DNA from: Phyllobacteriaceae bacterium
Lineage (GTDB): Bacteria; Pseudomonadota; Alphaproteobacteria; Rhizobiales; Ancalomicrobiaceae
Direction of reading: 5' to 3'
Assembly (NCBI GenBank): GCA_012517025.1
Contig: JAAYVT010000515.1
Span: 1-37,139 of the forward strand
Length of the DNA: 37,139 nt
Shown here: piece by piece, positions 1-7,355 of the stretch
Numbering within the stretch: position 1 is the first letter of the stretch
Layout: the number at the start of each line of letters is the position of its first letter
Notes under the pieces: model-generated
What the model was told of the DNA's origin: nothing
Database searches by the model: none
Seen by the model: the letters and a program-made list of their open reading frames with translations, nothing else
Translations under genes and position numbers: made by a program

Positions 1-186
1 CACCGGGGTGAGCGCGAGGACGCCGTAGGTCGCGGTCGCCGCGACGATCAACCCGAGGCCGAGCCGGCGCAGGCGCGGGCGCCACGCCGCGAGGGCGAGC
101 GCGAGGAGGCCGAGGGCCAGCGCGAAGAAGATCAGCGAGGAGGGAAAGGCGAGCCAGCCGAGCAGTTTCGCGAACCGGAACAGCAC
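1..186 (-). CDS. YdcF/DUF218-like membrane protein, N-terminal part only
   Basis: This is the first 62 codons of a minus-strand gene that runs off the left edge. Translation from the GTG at 186 begins VLFRFAKLLGWLAFPSSL and gives two closely spaced hydrophobic segments (about residues 5-33 and 43-60) split by an Arg-rich turn, WRPRLRR. A good Shine-Dalgarno sequence (AAGGAGG) lies 7-13 bases upstream of the start. Two N-terminal membrane spans followed by a soluble domain is the layout of YdcF/SanA/ElyC-type DUF218 proteins, which act in the cell envelope. The start of such proteins often reads like this one, but the diagnostic DUF218 domain lies outside the window. The assignment is therefore tentative, while the coding call itself is fairly safe. 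Confidence 0.5.
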   Translation of the reverse strand, partial: MLFRFAKLLGWLAFPSSLIFFALALGLLALALAAWRPRLRRLGLGLIVAATATYGVLALTPV

Positions 187-216
187 GTTCTCGCCTCCTT
201 CCCGGCGCCGAAGACG

Positions 217-242
217 CGAAGGGCCTCTCGCGAGGCCCTTCG
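217..242 (-). terminator. Hairpin between the clpP-like gene and the left-edge gene
   Basis: An 11-bp perfect stem (217-227 with 232-242) closes a 4-base loop, between the stop of the clpP-like gene and the start of the next minus-strand gene. It is GC-rich and has no clear T run on either side, so it may be a weak or Rho-assisted terminator. Confidence 0.55.
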
Positions 243-262
243 GAAACCGTATCGGATCACCC

Positions 263-889
263 TCAGGCGAGGTCGCCGGTGGTCTTGATGATCTTGTTCA
301 CCAGACCGTAGGCGATCGCCTCTTCCGGACCCATCCAGAAGTCGCGATCGGTGTCCTTGGCGATGCGCTCGAGCGGCTGGCCGGTCGCGTCGGCGAAGAT
401 CTGGTTCAGGCGGTCACGCATCTTGATGATCTCGCGGGCCTGGATCTCGATGTCGGTGGCCGGACCACCGGCGCCGCCGGAGGGTTGATGCAGCAGGAAG
501 CGGGTGTTGGGCAGGCAGAAGCGCCGCTCCTTGGGCACCGAGACGTAGATCAGCGCGCCGGCCGAGGCGACCCAACCGACGCCGATCATGTTCACCGGCA
601 CGTCGATGAAGCCGATCATGTCGTGGATCATGTCGCCCGATTCGACGTGGCCGCCGGGCGAGCAGACGATGACGTTGATCGGGTCCTTCGACACCTGCGA
701 CAGCGCCAGCAGGCGGGCGGTGACGTCGCGGCCGAGCTCCTGGGTGATCGAGCCGGTGATCAGCACGGTGCGGGCGTCGAAGAGGTGCTTGTCGACCGGA
801 ACCGACTGCGGAGTCTTGGTCTTCTCCTCGTCCTCTTCTTCCTCGTCGTCGAGGCGGGTGTACCAGTAGGTCTTCGGGGTCTTGATCAT
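263..889 (-). CDS. clpP: ATP-dependent Clp protease proteolytic subunit-like serine peptidase
   Basis: A 208-residue ClpP-family peptidase. The family forms a barrel that degrades unfolded substrates delivered by ClpX or ClpA. The catalytic triad can be read directly: Ser109 in GVGWVASAG, His134 in RFLLHQPSGG and Asp183 in DTDRDFWMG. The SPGG turn at 77-80 is also present. Unlike classical ClpP it carries about 30 extra N-terminal residues, including a run of Asp/Glu (14-22), in place of a processed propeptide. No clpX or trigger factor gene lies nearby, so this is probably a secondary ClpP paralogue rather than the housekeeping copy. A hairpin follows its stop. The start has no strong Shine-Dalgarno sequence but is the only ATG before the conserved region. 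Family assignment is secure; the partner ATPase is unknown. Confidence 0.9.
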   Translation of the reverse strand: MIKTPKTYWYTRLDDEEEEDEEKTKTPQSVPVDKHLFDARTVLITGSITQELGRDVTARLLALSQVSKDPINVIVCSPGGHVESGDMIHDMIGFIDVPVNMIGVGWVASAGALIYVSVPKERRFCLPNTRFLLHQPSGGAGGPATDIEIQAREIIKMRDRLNQIFADATGQPLERIAKDTDRDFWMGPEEAIAYGLVNKIIKTTGDLA

Positions 890-1056
890 GGCGGGTCCGA
901 ACGAGAACGTGAGGACATGGGCTGGTGCTAGATGTAGAGGTCCGAGGTCGCCCTGTCGAGGCCACTCGCGCCGCAGGCGAGAGGCGAGCCCCGGAGCGGG
1001 GGACGGACGACCGGCGCGGGCGGCGGAACGCCGGCGCCTTTCCGGAGGATGAGACG

Positions 1057-2013
1057 ATGTGGGATTTCTCGATCTCCCGGTCGATCGCGCTGGTGGCGCG
1101 GACTTGGCCGTTCACCCTGCTGCGGCTGGCGATCTGGGGGGCGATTCTCGCCGCCACGCTCGCGGCGGTGACGATCGGCGCCGGGCTCGGCTGGGGCATC
1201 GGCCACGTCGGCTCCGCCGATTTCCGCCAGGGGGCGACGCTGTGGGGCGGCGTCGCCGGCTTCGCGGTGGTTTTCGTCGGCCTGTGGACGCTGCGGGAAT
1301 ATCTCCTCTATCTGGTCACCGCCGGCCACGTCGCGGCGATGGTGGCGGTCGCCGACGGGCGCACGCCGCCCTCCGGGGTCGCCCAGATCCGCTTCGCCCT
1401 CGCGGAGGTGAAGGAGCGATTCGGCGAGATCCACCTCCTTTGGGTGCTCGACCGGGCGGTGAAGGGAGCGGTCGGGGCGGTGGTCGGCCTGCTGCAGGGG
1501 CTGGACTTCTTGGTCGGCGGTGGGCTCGACGGCTTGGTGCGGCTGGCGCGCACGCTGCTCCGCCTCTCCACCACCTTCCTCGACGAACTGGTGCTCGCCC
1601 GCGAGATCCGGCTCGCCTCGACCGATCCGTGGACGACGGCGCGCGAGGTGATCGTGCTCTACGCCCAGAACGCCGGCCTCGTGTTCAAGAACGCGGTGTG
1701 GCTGATGGTGCTGCGCTGGGTGGCGGCGATCGTGGTGTTCGCGGTGGCGCTCGGACCGGCGGTGACGGCGGCGTGGATCGTGCCAGGGCCGAGCACCGGT
1801 TGGGCGCTCTTGCTGTCGCTGCTGGTGGCGATCGGACTGCAGCGGGCGCTGATCGATCCCTTCTGCATCGCCTCGCTGATGCAGGTGTGGGAACGCGACA
1901 TCGAGGGGCAGATGCCCGATCCGGTGTGGGACGAGCGTCTGGCGGCGGCGTCACGACCGTTCCGCGAGATCACCGAGCGGGCGGCGGCGGCCTTCACCGG
2001 CCGCCCGGCGTGA
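1057..2013 (+). CDS. Polytopic inner-membrane protein of unknown function
   Basis: A 318-residue protein that I do not recognise as a named family. The ATG at 1057 is preferred over upstream in-frame codons because GGAGGA sits 7-12 bases before it and because the conserved-looking sequence (MWDFSISRSIALVARTWPF) begins there. It has about five or six hydrophobic segments: residues 20-50, 66-90, a weaker one near 130-150, and a strong pair at about 220-240 and 250-270. The C-terminal tail (about 285-318) is charged and probably cytoplasmic. There are no catalytic motifs. It stands alone on the plus strand, between a minus-strand clpP-like gene and two minus-strand exported proteins. Its TGA stop forms part of the first unit of a tandem repeat. 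Confidence 0.8.
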   Translation: MWDFSISRSIALVARTWPFTLLRLAIWGAILAATLAAVTIGAGLGWGIGHVGSADFRQGATLWGGVAGFAVVFVGLWTLREYLLYLVTAGHVAAMVAVADGRTPPSGVAQIRFALAEVKERFGEIHLLWVLDRAVKGAVGAVVGLLQGLDFLVGGGLDGLVRLARTLLRLSTTFLDELVLAREIRLASTDPWTTAREVIVLYAQNAGLVFKNAVWLMVLRWVAAIVVFAVALGPAVTAAWIVPGPSTGWALLLSLLVAIGLQRALIDPFCIASLMQVWERDIEGQMPDPVWDERLAAASRPFREITERAAAAFTGRPA

Positions 2014-2109
2014 AGCGCCGGCCGGAGACGGCCGGGCATTCGACGTGAGGTGCCGGCCGGAGACGGCCGGCCGTTCGACGTGAAGTGCCGGCCGGAGACG
2101 GCCGGCCGG
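2010..2109. repeat. Three tandem 35-bp units, each a GAGA-loop hairpin
   Basis: Units begin at 2010, 2045 and 2080; the last is incomplete at about 30 bp. Each starts with GTGA(A/G)G and contains GCCGGCCG-GAGA-CGGCCGGC, an 8-bp stem with a GNRA-type loop (2052-2071 and 2087-2106). In the first unit one outer pair is lost. The first unit includes the stop codon of the membrane protein gene. The array fills the gap to the convergent gene whose stop is at 2115, so it may act as a bidirectional transcription end. The exact 35-bp period points to recent unit duplication. Confidence 0.85.
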
Positions 2110-2114
2110 GGGCG

Positions 2115-2651
2115 TCACTTGCCGAAGCAGATCTTCTCGAAGGTCTTCAGTGGCCCGGCGATGCCGGCGCGCGGCGGCAGATCCTCGAGCGGGATCTCGA
2201 CCGGCGGCGCCGAACCGATCGTCAGCACGATCGGGCCGGGCGCCTTCAAGACCGGCAGCAGCTCCTTCGCCAGTTTCTTGCGCGCCGCGCCCTCGATGTC
2301 GTGCTCGCCGGAGAAACCGACCACGCCGCTGTCGCGGTCGGGATCGGCGGATCCGGTCAGCCGGTATTCGGCGTCGGCGACGGCGAGGGTGAGGTCCACT
2401 CCCTCCCCGGCGGCGAGCCCGGGCACGCCGGCCGAATAGATCGCGAAACTGTCGGCATCGCGCAGGCAGGCGATGGTGAGCAGGCGCGGGCCGCCGGCGG
2501 TCTCGGTGGCGATCAGGAAGGCGCGCCGGCGCGGATCGGTGGCGACCGACCAACCGGCGCGATCGCCCTCCTCGGCCTTCGGCGCCGGCGGCGCGACCAA
2601 TAACGACGTCAGCCCCAGCGCGGCGGCGAGGGCGATGGGGACACGCGGCAT
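2115..2651 (-). CDS. Exported protein of unknown function
   Basis: A 178-residue protein with a typical signal peptide (hydrophobic core about residues 5-20, likely cleavage after PKA at about 24-26). The mature part begins near GDRAGWSVATDP and is a mixed alpha/beta-looking domain with two cysteines: one in LLTIACLRDA, the other in the C-terminal FEKICFGK. These could form a disulfide in the periplasm. A tryptophan near the start of the domain, a central L-x-I-x-C strand and a Cys near the C terminus occur in several small periplasmic families, but I cannot assign one. AAGGAGAGGG precedes the ATG at good spacing. It is followed at about 50 bp by the small exported protein encoded up to 3048 on the same strand, so the two could be co-transcribed. 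Confidence 0.75.
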   Translation of the reverse strand: MPRVPIALAAALGLTSLLVAPPAPKAEEGDRAGWSVATDPRRRAFLIATETAGGPRLLTIACLRDADSFAIYSAGVPGLAAGEGVDLTLAVADAEYRLTGSADPDRDSGVVGFSGEHDIEGAARKKLAKELLPVLKAPGPIVLTIGSAPPVEIPLEDLPPRAGIAGPLKTFEKICFGK

Positions 2652-2667
2652 GACTTTCCCTCTCCTT

Positions 2668-2699
2668 GCGGGCGGCGCCCGCTTCCCGTCGGCGACGGG
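2668..2699 (-). terminator. Paired short hairpins after the 115-residue exported protein gene
   Basis: Two small GC stems lie between the two exported-protein genes: 2668-2672 with 2678-2682, and 2685-2690 with 2694-2699 (three-base loop). The second begins right after the stop codon at 2701. They overlap the ribosome-binding region of the next gene, so they might modulate it instead of terminating. Confidence 0.3.
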
Positions 2700-2700
2700 G

Positions 2701-3048
2701 TCAGTCGAGCATCGGCAGATTGGCGCAGACGATGCGGCCGGAGGCGGCGTCGATCACCAGCCAACCGTCGATCGGCGAGGCGTCGCCGGCGGGCTCCGGC
2801 ACCACCACGTGGAAGCTCCACACCCGCGTGGCGCCGCCGCCGCAGACGGTGTCGCTGCGCGCGCCGAGGCGGCGCTCGCGCAGGTTGGCGATCACCTCGG
2901 CGTCGGTCTCGCCGTAGGGGTTGCCCTTGAGGATCGCCACGGCGCGCTTCACCGCCTGTTTCTCGCCGAGTTCGGCGGCGTTCACGCCGCAGGACAGGGC
3001 GAGGAGGCAACCGATGGCGACGGCGATCGACGTCGAAATTCGCAACAT
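2701..3048 (-). CDS. Small exported protein of unknown function
   Basis: A 115-residue protein with a signal peptide (hydrophobic residues about 5-20; likely cleavage after VNA at about 24). The mature part has a helical, charged N-terminal half (KQAVKRAVAILKGNPYGETDAEV). This is followed by two cysteines, in DTVCGGG and RIVCANL, on either side of strands ending DGWLVIDAASGRIVC. The phrase W-L-V-I-D-A-x-S-G-R resembles PepSY-like small periplasmic domains, where a strand precedes a D-x-x-(T/S)-G turn, but the match is only by eye. GGGAGG precedes the ATG by about 7 bases. It lies directly upstream of another small exported protein on the same strand, downstream of nothing obviously related. 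Confidence 0.7.
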   Translation of the reverse strand: MLRISTSIAVAIGCLLALSCGVNAAELGEKQAVKRAVAILKGNPYGETDAEVIANLRERRLGARSDTVCGGGATRVWSFHVVVPEPAGDASPIDGWLVIDAASGRIVCANLPMLD

Positions 3049-3136
3049 GTTCGGCCTCCCGGACGGACCTCCCGAAGATGCCGACAGTCTAGCGCCAACC
3101 CCGCCGCCGCGCCTTGCGCCTGCGCAATCGCGTCGC

Positions 3137-4660
3137 TCAACCGAGCCCGTACCACCAGGTGGCGAAACCGAGGACGGCGAAGAAACCGACGCAGTCGGTG
3201 ACGGTGGTCACGAAGACGCCGGAGATCACCGCCGGGTCGCCGCCGATCTTCTCGATCAGGAGGGGGATACCGACGCCGGCGAGACCGGCGGCGATGAGGT
3301 TGGCCACCATCGCGCCGCCGACCACGAGGCCGAGTTGCCACTCGCGATACCATCCCCACACCGACAGGCCGACGATGACGGCGAAGGCGAAGCCGTTGAG
3401 GAAGGCGACCATCACCTCGCGATTGATGAAGCGCGACAGATTGAGGCTGCCGACCTCGCGGGTGGCGAGGGCGCGCACCGCGACCGTCATGGTCTGGGTG
3501 GCGGCGACGCCGCCCTGCCCCGCCACCACCGGCGCGAGCGCCGCCAGCGCCACGATCTTCGCAATGGTGTCCTCGAAGAGCCCGATCACCGAAGCGGCCA
3601 GGAAGGCGGTCAAGAGGTTGACGAAGAGCCACATGAAGCGGTTGCGGGTGGTGTACCAGACGGTGTCGGAGATCTCTTCGTCGCCGACGCCGCCCAGGGC
3701 GCGCATGTCCTCTTCCGCCTCCTCCGACACGACGTCGACGACGTCGTCGGCGGTGATCACCCCGACCAGATGGTCGGCGTCGTCGACCACCGGCAGCGAG
3801 ATCAGGTTGTAGCGGGCGAAGCGGAGGGCCACGTCCTCGCGATCGTCGTCGACGCGGGCGGTGATGCGATCCTCGTCGAGGATGTCGCCGATCGGGATCA
3901 ACCGTTTGGTGCGCAGCACCTTGTCGAGGGCGACGGTGCCGGCGAGGCGGAAGGTCGAATCGACGACGTGGATTTCGTAGAAGTCGTTCGGCAGATCCTC
4001 GGTCTCGCGGCAGTAGTCGATCACCTGCCCGACCGTCCAGGTCGGCGGCACGGCGATGAACTCCGTCTGCATCAGACGGCCGGCGGAATCCTCGGGATAG
4101 TCGAGCGAACGAACCAGACCGACGCGTTCGGCGACCGGGATCTTGTCGAGAATCTCGGCGCGATCGGCGTCGTCGAGGTCCTCGAGGATGTAGACCGCGT
4201 CGTCCGAATCGAGGTCGCGCACGCCTTCGACGACGGTCTCGTGCGGCAGGTCCTCGATCAGCTGGACGCGCACCGACTCGTCGAGTTCGACCAGGGCGGA
4301 GAAGTCGAAGTCCTCGCCCATCAAGGCGACGAGTTTGGGTCGTTGATCGGCGTCGAGGGCGCCGATCAGTTCGGCGAGATCCGATTCGTGCAGATCGCCG
4401 ACCAGTTCGTGCAGGCGCTCGGCGTCGCCCTCGTCGATCGCCCGATCGACGGCGGTGTGGAAGGCGCGGGTCAGGTCGCCGTCCTCGTCGCGCAGCGGCA
4501 ACGGGGCCGGGTCCGGCGCGGCCGGCGGCTGCGGAATCGGCTCCGACGACGCGGTCGGTGCGGCGGCGGCGAGATCGCTCGGCGCGAGATCGCGCTTCGG
4601 CGCCGACGCATCGGAGGCGGCGGCGGGAGCGGCGGCGCGCGACAGGTCTTCGTCGGTCAT
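3137..4660 (-). CDS. mgtE: Magnesium transporter MgtE
   Basis: A 507-residue Mg2+ channel of the inner membrane. Order of parts: an Ala/Pro-rich N-terminal extension (1-60); the helical MgtE N domain (about 65-190), with acidic Mg2+-sensing helices such as DLDSDDAVYILEDLDDADR; two CBS domains (about 195-320); a plug helix; and five membrane spans (about 340-507). Pore-region motifs are visible: PVVAGQGGVAATQ (377-389) and GGDPAVISGVFVTTVTD, whose Asp489 matches the ion-binding Asp of the Thermus MgtE pore. The ATG at 4660 is preferred over an in-frame ATG 45 codons earlier because GAGGGAAGAG lies just before it and the extra sequence is Arg-rich, shadow-like. The gene is divergent from a deacetylase gene. 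No Mg2+ riboswitch was recognised in the leader. Confidence 0.95.
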   Translation of the reverse strand: MTDEDLSRAAAPAAASDASAPKRDLAPSDLAAAAPTASSEPIPQPPAAPDPAPLPLRDEDGDLTRAFHTAVDRAIDEGDAERLHELVGDLHESDLAELIGALDADQRPKLVALMGEDFDFSALVELDESVRVQLIEDLPHETVVEGVRDLDSDDAVYILEDLDDADRAEILDKIPVAERVGLVRSLDYPEDSAGRLMQTEFIAVPPTWTVGQVIDYCRETEDLPNDFYEIHVVDSTFRLAGTVALDKVLRTKRLIPIGDILDEDRITARVDDDREDVALRFARYNLISLPVVDDADHLVGVITADDVVDVVSEEAEEDMRALGGVGDEEISDTVWYTTRNRFMWLFVNLLTAFLAASVIGLFEDTIAKIVALAALAPVVAGQGGVAATQTMTVAVRALATREVGSLNLSRFINREVMVAFLNGFAFAVIVGLSVWGWYREWQLGLVVGGAMVANLIAAGLAGVGIPLLIEKIGGDPAVISGVFVTTVTDCVGFFAVLGFATWWYGLG

Positions 4661-5038
4661 GCTCTTCCCTCGCCTCGCGGCGACCGACGGTCGCCGGCCG
4701 ATCGTGTGCGATCGATCTAGCCGCGCGCGGGCGCCGGTGCCAGCGCAAAATGTCGAGATCGACGTCGATGCCGACGGGTCGGCGGATCTCGCCACGAAAC
4801 GGCCTTTTCCCGACGTCAGGATGAGGGGATGTTAACGTGACGTTCACGGACCGGACGGTAGCGTGGTTAACGATTTCTCGTGCCACCGTCCGCTTCCGCG
4901 TCTCCCGAGCGACGGATCCCCACCGACGGGGACGTCGAGCGTCACGGATGTCCGCCGAGGGACACGCCGCCGTGGGGCGGCGACCACTCTCGGTTGTTTT
5001 CGACCGTTCGCCGACGAGGCGACGTTGCGGAGTTCATC
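4661..5038. promoter_or_regulatory. Divergent control region between mgtE and the deacetylase gene
   Basis: This 378-bp gap must hold promoters for both divergent genes. It contains two direct copies of GTTAACG (4831-4837 and 4866-4872, 35 bp apart) and, at the first, overlapping palindromes AACGT-G-ACGTT (4834-4844) and CGTGA-CGT-TCACG. The AT-rich GTTAAC steps stand out in very GC-rich DNA and are plausible protein-binding or promoter elements. No small gene was seen here. Confidence 0.4.
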
Positions 5039-6484
5039 ATGCGTCCTTCGTACCGGCGGACCGCGTCCGCGCTTCTGGCTGGCACTCTGATCGGCGGTTT
5101 CGTGAGCCTGGGCATCGCCGTCGCCCAGGACGCGCCGCCGTTGATGCTCGGTCAGCCGCAGACGCCGCCGCGCGCCGTCGCGCCGGTGCCGAGCGCCAAG
5201 ACGGCGGCGGCCAAGCCCGCCGCCAAGCCGACGACGCCGAAGCCGATCGCCAAGACGGCGGCCAAGCCCGCCGCACCGGCCGCCGGCAAGCAGGCGAAGG
5301 CCGTGAAGCCGCCGGCCAAGCCGAGCGCGACGGATGCCGCCGCCCGCGCCGCCAAGCTCGCCGCGATCACCGCCCAGCCGGTGCCGCCGCATCACGATCA
5401 CGTCTTCGAGGCGCCGAAGCCGACGGCTTGCGCCAATCCGAACGCCATCGGCGTGTCGCGCGTCATGAAGGTCGACACCACCGGCGGCTTCTACGTCGGC
5501 TCGACCTATCACACCCGCCTGCCGCTGGAGCCGAAGGCGGTCGTGTTGACCTTCGACGACGGCCCGATGGGTCCGCGCACCGACCGCGTGCTGAAGGCGC
5601 TCGACGAGGAATGCACCAAGGCGACCTTCTTCATCGTGGGGCAGATGGCCAAGGCCTATCCGCAGACGCTGCGCAAGACCGCGGCGGCGGGGCACACCAT
5701 CGGCTACCACACGATGACGCATCCGCTGAACCTCTCGAAGTGGCCGCTCGACAAGGCGGAGAACGACGTCCGCTCCGGTTGGCAGACCGTCGACCAGATC
5801 CTCTACGGCCACGCCGGCGACCGCCCGGCGACGCCGTTCTTCCGCTATCCTGGTCTCTTCAACTCGCGCGCCCTCAACGAGTGGTTCAACTCGATGGACA
5901 TGGGCGTGTGGACGATCAACGCCGCCGGCAACGACTGGCTCAAGGGCCATCTCACCCAGGCCGACGGGCCGAACGTGATGAACGAGGCGCTGAAGGAGCT
6001 CGAAGCCAGCAAGGGCGGCATCCTGCTGCTGCACGACATCAAGGACTCCTCGTCCTCGATCGTCGGACCGCTGCTCAAGGAACTGAAGGTGCGCGGCTTC
6101 AAGATCGTTCAGATCGTGCCGAAGAACCCGCCGCCGAAGCTGGTCGCCGGACCGATCGAGGGCATCACCCCGACGATCGAGAACACCGCCGCGCCGCTCG
6201 CCGAGCGCAGCGTCGACAATTTCGACGCCGCCCGTCAGCTCGCCCAGATGAACGCCGGCCGCGACGGCAAGTCCTCCACCGCGCCGCTGCCGGCCTACGG
6301 CGCGGCGACGGCGAAGCCGACGATCGTTCCGATCGCCGCCACGCCGGTGACCGCTCCGACGGCGCCCGTCGCCGAGCCGGAGACCACCGGCAGCGTCGCG
6401 ACGACGCCGGCCAAGAGCGACGGCTGGTTCAGCGCCACCGCGACGTCGTTCCGCGGCCTCGGCGGCGCGCTCGGCCTGTGGTGA
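5039..6484 (+). CDS. Exported polysaccharide deacetylase (NodB domain) with Ala-Lys-Pro linker
   Basis: A 481-residue secreted or membrane-tethered carbohydrate deacetylase of esterase family 4. An N-terminal hydrophobic segment (about 8-29) serves as signal peptide or anchor. An Ala/Lys/Pro-rich spacer (about 50-115) resembles the linkers that cross peptidoglycan. The NodB domain spans about 165-365: metal-binding motif TFDDGP (171-176, Asp173/Asp174), zinc-ligand pair His224/His228 in YHTMTHP, RYPG (269-272) and LLLHD (329-333). The tail (365-481) is Pro/Ala/Thr-rich and ends in WFSATATSFRGLGGALGLW. Substrate is unknown; peptidoglycan or an exopolysaccharide are candidates. The ATG at 5039 starts the signal sequence; the upstream in-frame extension is discarded. 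A closely related gene follows at 6574. Confidence 0.9.
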   Translation: MRPSYRRTASALLAGTLIGGFVSLGIAVAQDAPPLMLGQPQTPPRAVAPVPSAKTAAAKPAAKPTTPKPIAKTAAKPAAPAAGKQAKAVKPPAKPSATDAAARAAKLAAITAQPVPPHHDHVFEAPKPTACANPNAIGVSRVMKVDTTGGFYVGSTYHTRLPLEPKAVVLTFDDGPMGPRTDRVLKALDEECTKATFFIVGQMAKAYPQTLRKTAAAGHTIGYHTMTHPLNLSKWPLDKAENDVRSGWQTVDQILYGHAGDRPATPFFRYPGLFNSRALNEWFNSMDMGVWTINAAGNDWLKGHLTQADGPNVMNEALKELEASKGGILLLHDIKDSSSSIVGPLLKELKVRGFKIVQIVPKNPPPKLVAGPIEGITPTIENTAAPLAERSVDNFDAARQLAQMNAGRDGKSSTAPLPAYGAATAKPTIVPIAATPVTAPTAPVAEPETTGSVATTPAKSDGWFSATATSFRGLGGALGLW

Positions 6485-6513
6485 GCCCCACGCCGATCAC
6501 CCGACTTCACCGG

Positions 6514-6539
6514 CGCCGCCGATCGCAGGATCGGCGGCG
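6514..6539 (+). terminator. Terminator-like hairpin between the two deacetylase genes
   Basis: A perfect 11-bp stem (6514-6524 with 6529-6539) with a GCAG loop lies 30 bp after the first deacetylase stop. A short pyrimidine-rich stretch (TCCGCGTTTCTCGC) follows. It would reduce read-through into the second deacetylase gene. Confidence 0.6.
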
Positions 6540-6573
6540 TCCGCGTTTCTCGCTCGCTCGCGAGGTGCCTCGC

Positions 6574-7353
6574 GTGTCCGTTCTCGTCCGTCCGATCGCC
6601 GTCGCGCTCGCCCTCCTCGCCGCCGGGGCGGCGCAGGCGGGGACCTGCCCGCGTCCCGGCACGCTCGGGGTCTCGCGCGTGCTGCCGGTCGAGGTCGGCG
6701 CCGACGGGCTGTTCGTCGGCACCAAGAGCTATCCCGACACGCTGCCGCTCGCCGATCACGAGATCGTCCTCAGCTTCGACGACGGACCGGCCGGCAAGAC
6801 CACCGACGCGGTGCTGGCCGCGCTCGAGGCGGAGTGCGTGAAGGCGACCTTCTTCGTCGTCGGCGAGATGGCGGCGGCGCATCCCGAGCAGCTGCGGCGG
6901 ATGGCGGCGGCGGGCCACACCATCGGCCACCACACCATGACGCACACGATCCTCACCAAAGTGCCGTTCGAGCGCGGCGAGGCCGACGTCGAGACCGGCT
7001 GGCAGACCGTCGACCGCATTCTGACCGGCACCGCCGGCGATCGGCCGAAGACGCCGTTCTTCCGCTACCCCGGCTTCGCCGCGACCAAACCGCTCGACGC
7101 GTGGCTCACCGAGCGGCGCGTCGCGGTGTTCGGGGCCGACTTCTGGGGCTCGGACTGGAACAAGTCGACGCCCGAGGCGCTGCTCGCCCTCACGCTTTCG
7201 CGGATCGAAGCGCGCGGGCGCGGCATCCTGCTCCTGCACGACACCCACGATTACACCGCGGCGATGGTGCCGGGGCTGCTCGCCGCCTTGAAGGCGAAGG
7301 GCTGGCGGGTGGTGCAGATCGTGCCCGCGCCTCCCCCCGCCACCGGCGGCTGA
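6574..7353 (+). CDS. Exported polysaccharide deacetylase, compact paralogue
   Basis: A 259-residue NodB-domain deacetylase, clearly related to the preceding gene. Both share the pre-domain phrase GVSRV, the sequence ATFFxVGxMA, HTMTH, GWQTVDxIL, GDRPxTPFFRYPG and GILLLHD. It lacks the Ala-Lys-Pro spacer and the long tail. A signal peptide (about 1-22, ending AAQA) is followed by the catalytic domain, with SFDDGP at 67-72 (Asp69/Asp70), His120/His124, RYPG 164-167 and His222-Asp223. GTG at 6574 is chosen as the start because GAGGT lies 8-12 bases upstream; GTG at 6565 is an alternative adding three residues. It ends two bases from the convergent ugpC stop. Probably periplasmic; substrate not known. 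Confidence 0.9.
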   Translation: MSVLVRPIAVALALLAAGAAQAGTCPRPGTLGVSRVLPVEVGADGLFVGTKSYPDTLPLADHEIVLSFDDGPAGKTTDAVLAALEAECVKATFFVVGEMAAAHPEQLRRMAAAGHTIGHHTMTHTILTKVPFERGEADVETGWQTVDRILTGTAGDRPKTPFFRYPGFAATKPLDAWLTERRVAVFGADFWGSDWNKSTPEALLALTLSRIEARGRGILLLHDTHDYTAAMVPGLLAALKAKGWRVVQIVPAPPPATGG

Positions 7354-7355
7354 TC

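Noticed and set aside
2921..4720. Long plus-strand reading frame over mgtE, rich in Asp, Glu, His and Gly
   Set aside because: It is antisense shadow. Its composition reflects the complement of a GC-rich gene, and mgtE on the minus strand has clear domains. The same applies to long frames over pccA, pccB, rarA, ugpBAEC and the RluA genes.
4661..4795. N-terminal extension of MgtE by 45 codons
   Set aside because: The added sequence is Ser/Arg-rich and not MgtE-like, and a good ribosome site sits before the ATG at 4660.
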